A stretch of 7,892 bases of DNA from Chthoniobacter flavus (GTDB taxonomy: Bacteria > Verrucomicrobiota > Verrucomicrobiia > Chthoniobacterales > Terrimicrobiaceae), in assembly GCA_945863785.1 (NCBI GenBank), contig CAMBAQ010000087.1, forward strand, positions 1 through 7,892. Direction: 5' to 3'. The stretch's first letter is position 1; every line of letters begins with the position of its first letter. Below are positions 6,245 through 7,892 of this stretch, piece by piece. Made by a program: the position numbers and the translations under genes. The notes beneath the pieces were generated by a model that saw nothing but the letters and a program-made list of their open reading frames with translations, searched no databases and was not told where the DNA came from.

Positions 6245-7851
6245 AAAATACGGTAAGCTACTCCACAAAAAAACGGGCGATATCAATCGCGGCATTGCTG
6301 TGCTGCATCACCGCGCTGCTTTTCACATTCGGCTCACTGATGCCCTCTGCTAAAGCGCAAACCCAATCGGCGTTGGCGGGACCATCGATCCTCATCCTCT
6401 ATGATAACGATGCGCCTTACGGTTGGCTTGGCTCCATTTATTCTCTCAAGCTGGAGAATCTGCTCGGGCACTTTGATGCGAAGGTGACCCGCAAAGCGCT
6501 CGCCGATTACTCCAGCGGAGACCTAGCCGCGAATGATGCCACATTTTATCTCGGGTCGGTCTGGCGATCCCAGCCGATGCCGGGTTCCATGACGGTGGAC
6601 ATGGATGCGAACACGAAGCCGTTCGTGTGGATGGGCGTCAACCTCTGGTGCTACGCTTGGGACATGGCCACCTGTGCGTGGAGGCAGGATTTTAACCAGC
6701 GCTATGGGATTCAGGTCGCCTACTACTCGGGCGAAAACCATCCGAAAGTCATCTACAAGGATACCGAACTTCAAAAAGAACTCTTCGATCCGGGCATAAC
6801 GCGTCTCGTTGTCACCGACCCAAGCAAAGTCGCCGTTCGCGCGAAATGTCTGGATGCGAGTGGCACCGAGTGGCCCTACATCACCCAGAGCGGAAATTTT
6901 TGGTTCGTCGCCGATATGCCGATTGTTTCGACCAGCTTTGAGAACCGCTCGCTGGCGTTCGAAGATCTCCTGCACGATATGCTCGGAATTGATCATAAGG
7001 AAAACCACCGCGCCTATTTTCGAGTGGAAGATATCGGGCCGGATTCCGACCTCGCCACTCTTGGTAACATGAGGAAAACCCTCGCCTCCCTCAAAGTGCC
7101 ATTCACCATCGCGATGATTCCCGAATATCGCGACTGGGCGGGAGTTTATAATAAAGGCAAAAGCGATGTGATCAGCGTCGCCGCGGGCACCGCATTCACT
7201 ACAGAAATGAAGCTCTGGACGCAGGCTGGCGGACAAATCTTGCAACACGGCACAACCCACCAGATGGATGGTGTGCAAAATCCCTACAGCGGAGTCAGCG
7301 CCGAAGACTACGAGTTTTATCGTGTGAAAGCGGACGCCTACGGATCGCTCACGCTCATTGGGGCTGCTCCTGGCGATTCCGAGAGTTGGGCGCGTGACCG
7401 CGTCACACGTGGCAGCAATCTGTTGAAAAACGCGGGCTTCGATCCCGTGGGTTGGCTCACCCCTCATTACCTCGCCTCGGCAGTGGATTACAAAGTATTC
7501 GGCAGTCTTTTCCCTTTCGCTTGCGACCGTGCGATTTTTTATTTCCCCGATGGCGCAGGCAACATGCAGGCGACGGAATTAAACGCCTCCTGCATTTATC
7601 GTGATACCTACGGACTCAAACGCATCCCAGAAACCATCGGCTACATCGATCCGTGGGGTTGGTATGACTTGCAGGCCCCGACGCTTCCGAAGGACCTCAT
7701 CCAACGTGCCAAGGCGCTCAAAGTCGTCCGCGATGGCTGGGCGGGCTTTTACTTCCACTGGTATATTGATCCCGCCTACCTCGTCGAAACAGTCAACGGC
7801 ATCAAAGATCTCGGCTTTGAATTCACCCCGCTGAGCGGAAATCTGAACTGA
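6241..7851 (+). CDS. Secreted DUF2334-type protein, polysaccharide deacetylase fold
   Basis: The 536-residue protein starts with a clear Sec signal peptide: KK at 10-11, a hydrophobic core at about 13-33, and likely cleavage after AKA (37-39). Residues of about 48-240 look like an alpha/beta domain (SILILYDNDAPYGW at 49-62, then PFVWMGVNLW at 127-136). From about 255 it matches the DUF2334 branch of the NodB/polysaccharide deacetylase superfamily: YFRVEDIG with D264, LQHGTTHQ with H336 and H340 in the H-x3-H metal-binding pattern, LTPHY with H409, and YFHWY with H506. The likely role is deacetylation or related hydrolysis of an exported or cell-surface polysaccharide, but the substrate is unknown. 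ATG 6241 is secure, because an in-frame TGA lies at 6208-6210 with no start codon between. There is no good ribosome-binding site, and the start overlaps the stop of an upstream remnant (ATGA). The gene appears intact. Confidence 0.87.
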   Translation: MKNTVSYSTKKRAISIAALLCCITALLFTFGSLMPSAKAQTQSALAGPSILILYDNDAPYGWLGSIYSLKLENLLGHFDAKVTRKALADYSSGDLAANDATFYLGSVWRSQPMPGSMTVDMDANTKPFVWMGVNLWCYAWDMATCAWRQDFNQRYGIQVAYYSGENHPKVIYKDTELQKELFDPGITRLVVTDPSKVAVRAKCLDASGTEWPYITQSGNFWFVADMPIVSTSFENRSLAFEDLLHDMLGIDHKENHRAYFRVEDIGPDSDLATLGNMRKTLASLKVPFTIAMIPEYRDWAGVYNKGKSDVISVAAGTAFTTEMKLWTQAGGQILQHGTTHQMDGVQNPYSGVSAEDYEFYRVKADAYGSLTLIGAAPGDSESWARDRVTRGSNLLKNAGFDPVGWLTPHYLASAVDYKVFGSLFPFACDRAIFYFPDGAGNMQATELNASCIYRDTYGLKRIPETIGYIDPWGWYDLQAPTLPKDLIQRAKALKVVRDGWAGFYFHWYIDPAYLVETVNGIKDLGFEFTPLSGNLN

Positions 7852-7870
7852 GTTGGTTTTTGAGCAGGCT

Positions 7871-7892
7871 CCTGAACCTCTCGGGTTCAGGG
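7871..7892 (+). terminator. Hairpin after the DUF2334 gene, probable terminator cut by window edge
   Basis: CCTGAACC (7871-7878) pairs perfectly with GGTTCAGG (7884-7891) across a 5-base loop, 20 bases after the stop codon. The T tract that would confirm an intrinsic terminator would lie beyond base 7892 and cannot be seen. Confidence 0.6.

Noticed and set aside
6523..7467. A 314-codon open frame on the - strand inside the DUF2334 gene
   Set aside because: It is a mirror frame of an intact gene that has clear catalytic motifs and a signal peptide. No independent support was found.

Overview
The window is bacterial chromosomal DNA of moderate G+C content. The best guess for its source is a member of Verrucomicrobiota or a related PVC-group bacterium. 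That guess rests on the gene mix (a compact GH29 alpha-L-fucosidase, an exported DUF2334-type deacetylase-fold protein, and a very large SWIM/SNF2 helicase) and not on a phylogenetic marker. The elongation factor G tail at the left edge could settle it if the whole gene were available.

Layout, left to right. (1) 1-303 is the end of an EF-G gene, closed by a clear hairpin/T-tract terminator at about 323-361. (2) 526-1794 is a complete cytoplasmic-type GH29 fucosidase on the + strand. (3) 1877-5455 on the - strand is a 1192-residue SNF2-family ATPase with an N-terminal SWIM zinc finger. It converges on the fucosidase across an 82-base gap. (4) 5456-6240 has no intact gene and is a graveyard of coding remnants. 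At 5615-5743 lies a second copy of the last 42 codons plus stop of the fucosidase gene, 112 of 129 bases identical to 1666-1794. It is followed by protein-like stretches interrupted by stops and frame changes. (5) 6241-7851 is an intact secreted DUF2334/polysaccharide-deacetylase-fold protein, followed by a hairpin at the right edge that is probably its terminator.

How the parts relate. The fucosidase and the exported deacetylase-like protein both suggest handling of complex, possibly fucosylated, polysaccharide. Nothing links them as one operon. The large helicase gene runs the other way, is visibly more A+T-rich at its 5' end, and sits between an intact fucosidase and the stump of a fucosidase paralogue. 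The simplest reading is that two tandem fucosidase genes once lay here and that insertion of the helicase segment, or deletion and rearrangement around it, destroyed the second. The DUF2334 gene seems to have lost its upstream operon partner in the same decay, because its start codon overlaps the stop of a short orphan coding tail. I see no CRISPR array, tRNA, rRNA, transposase or complete defence system.
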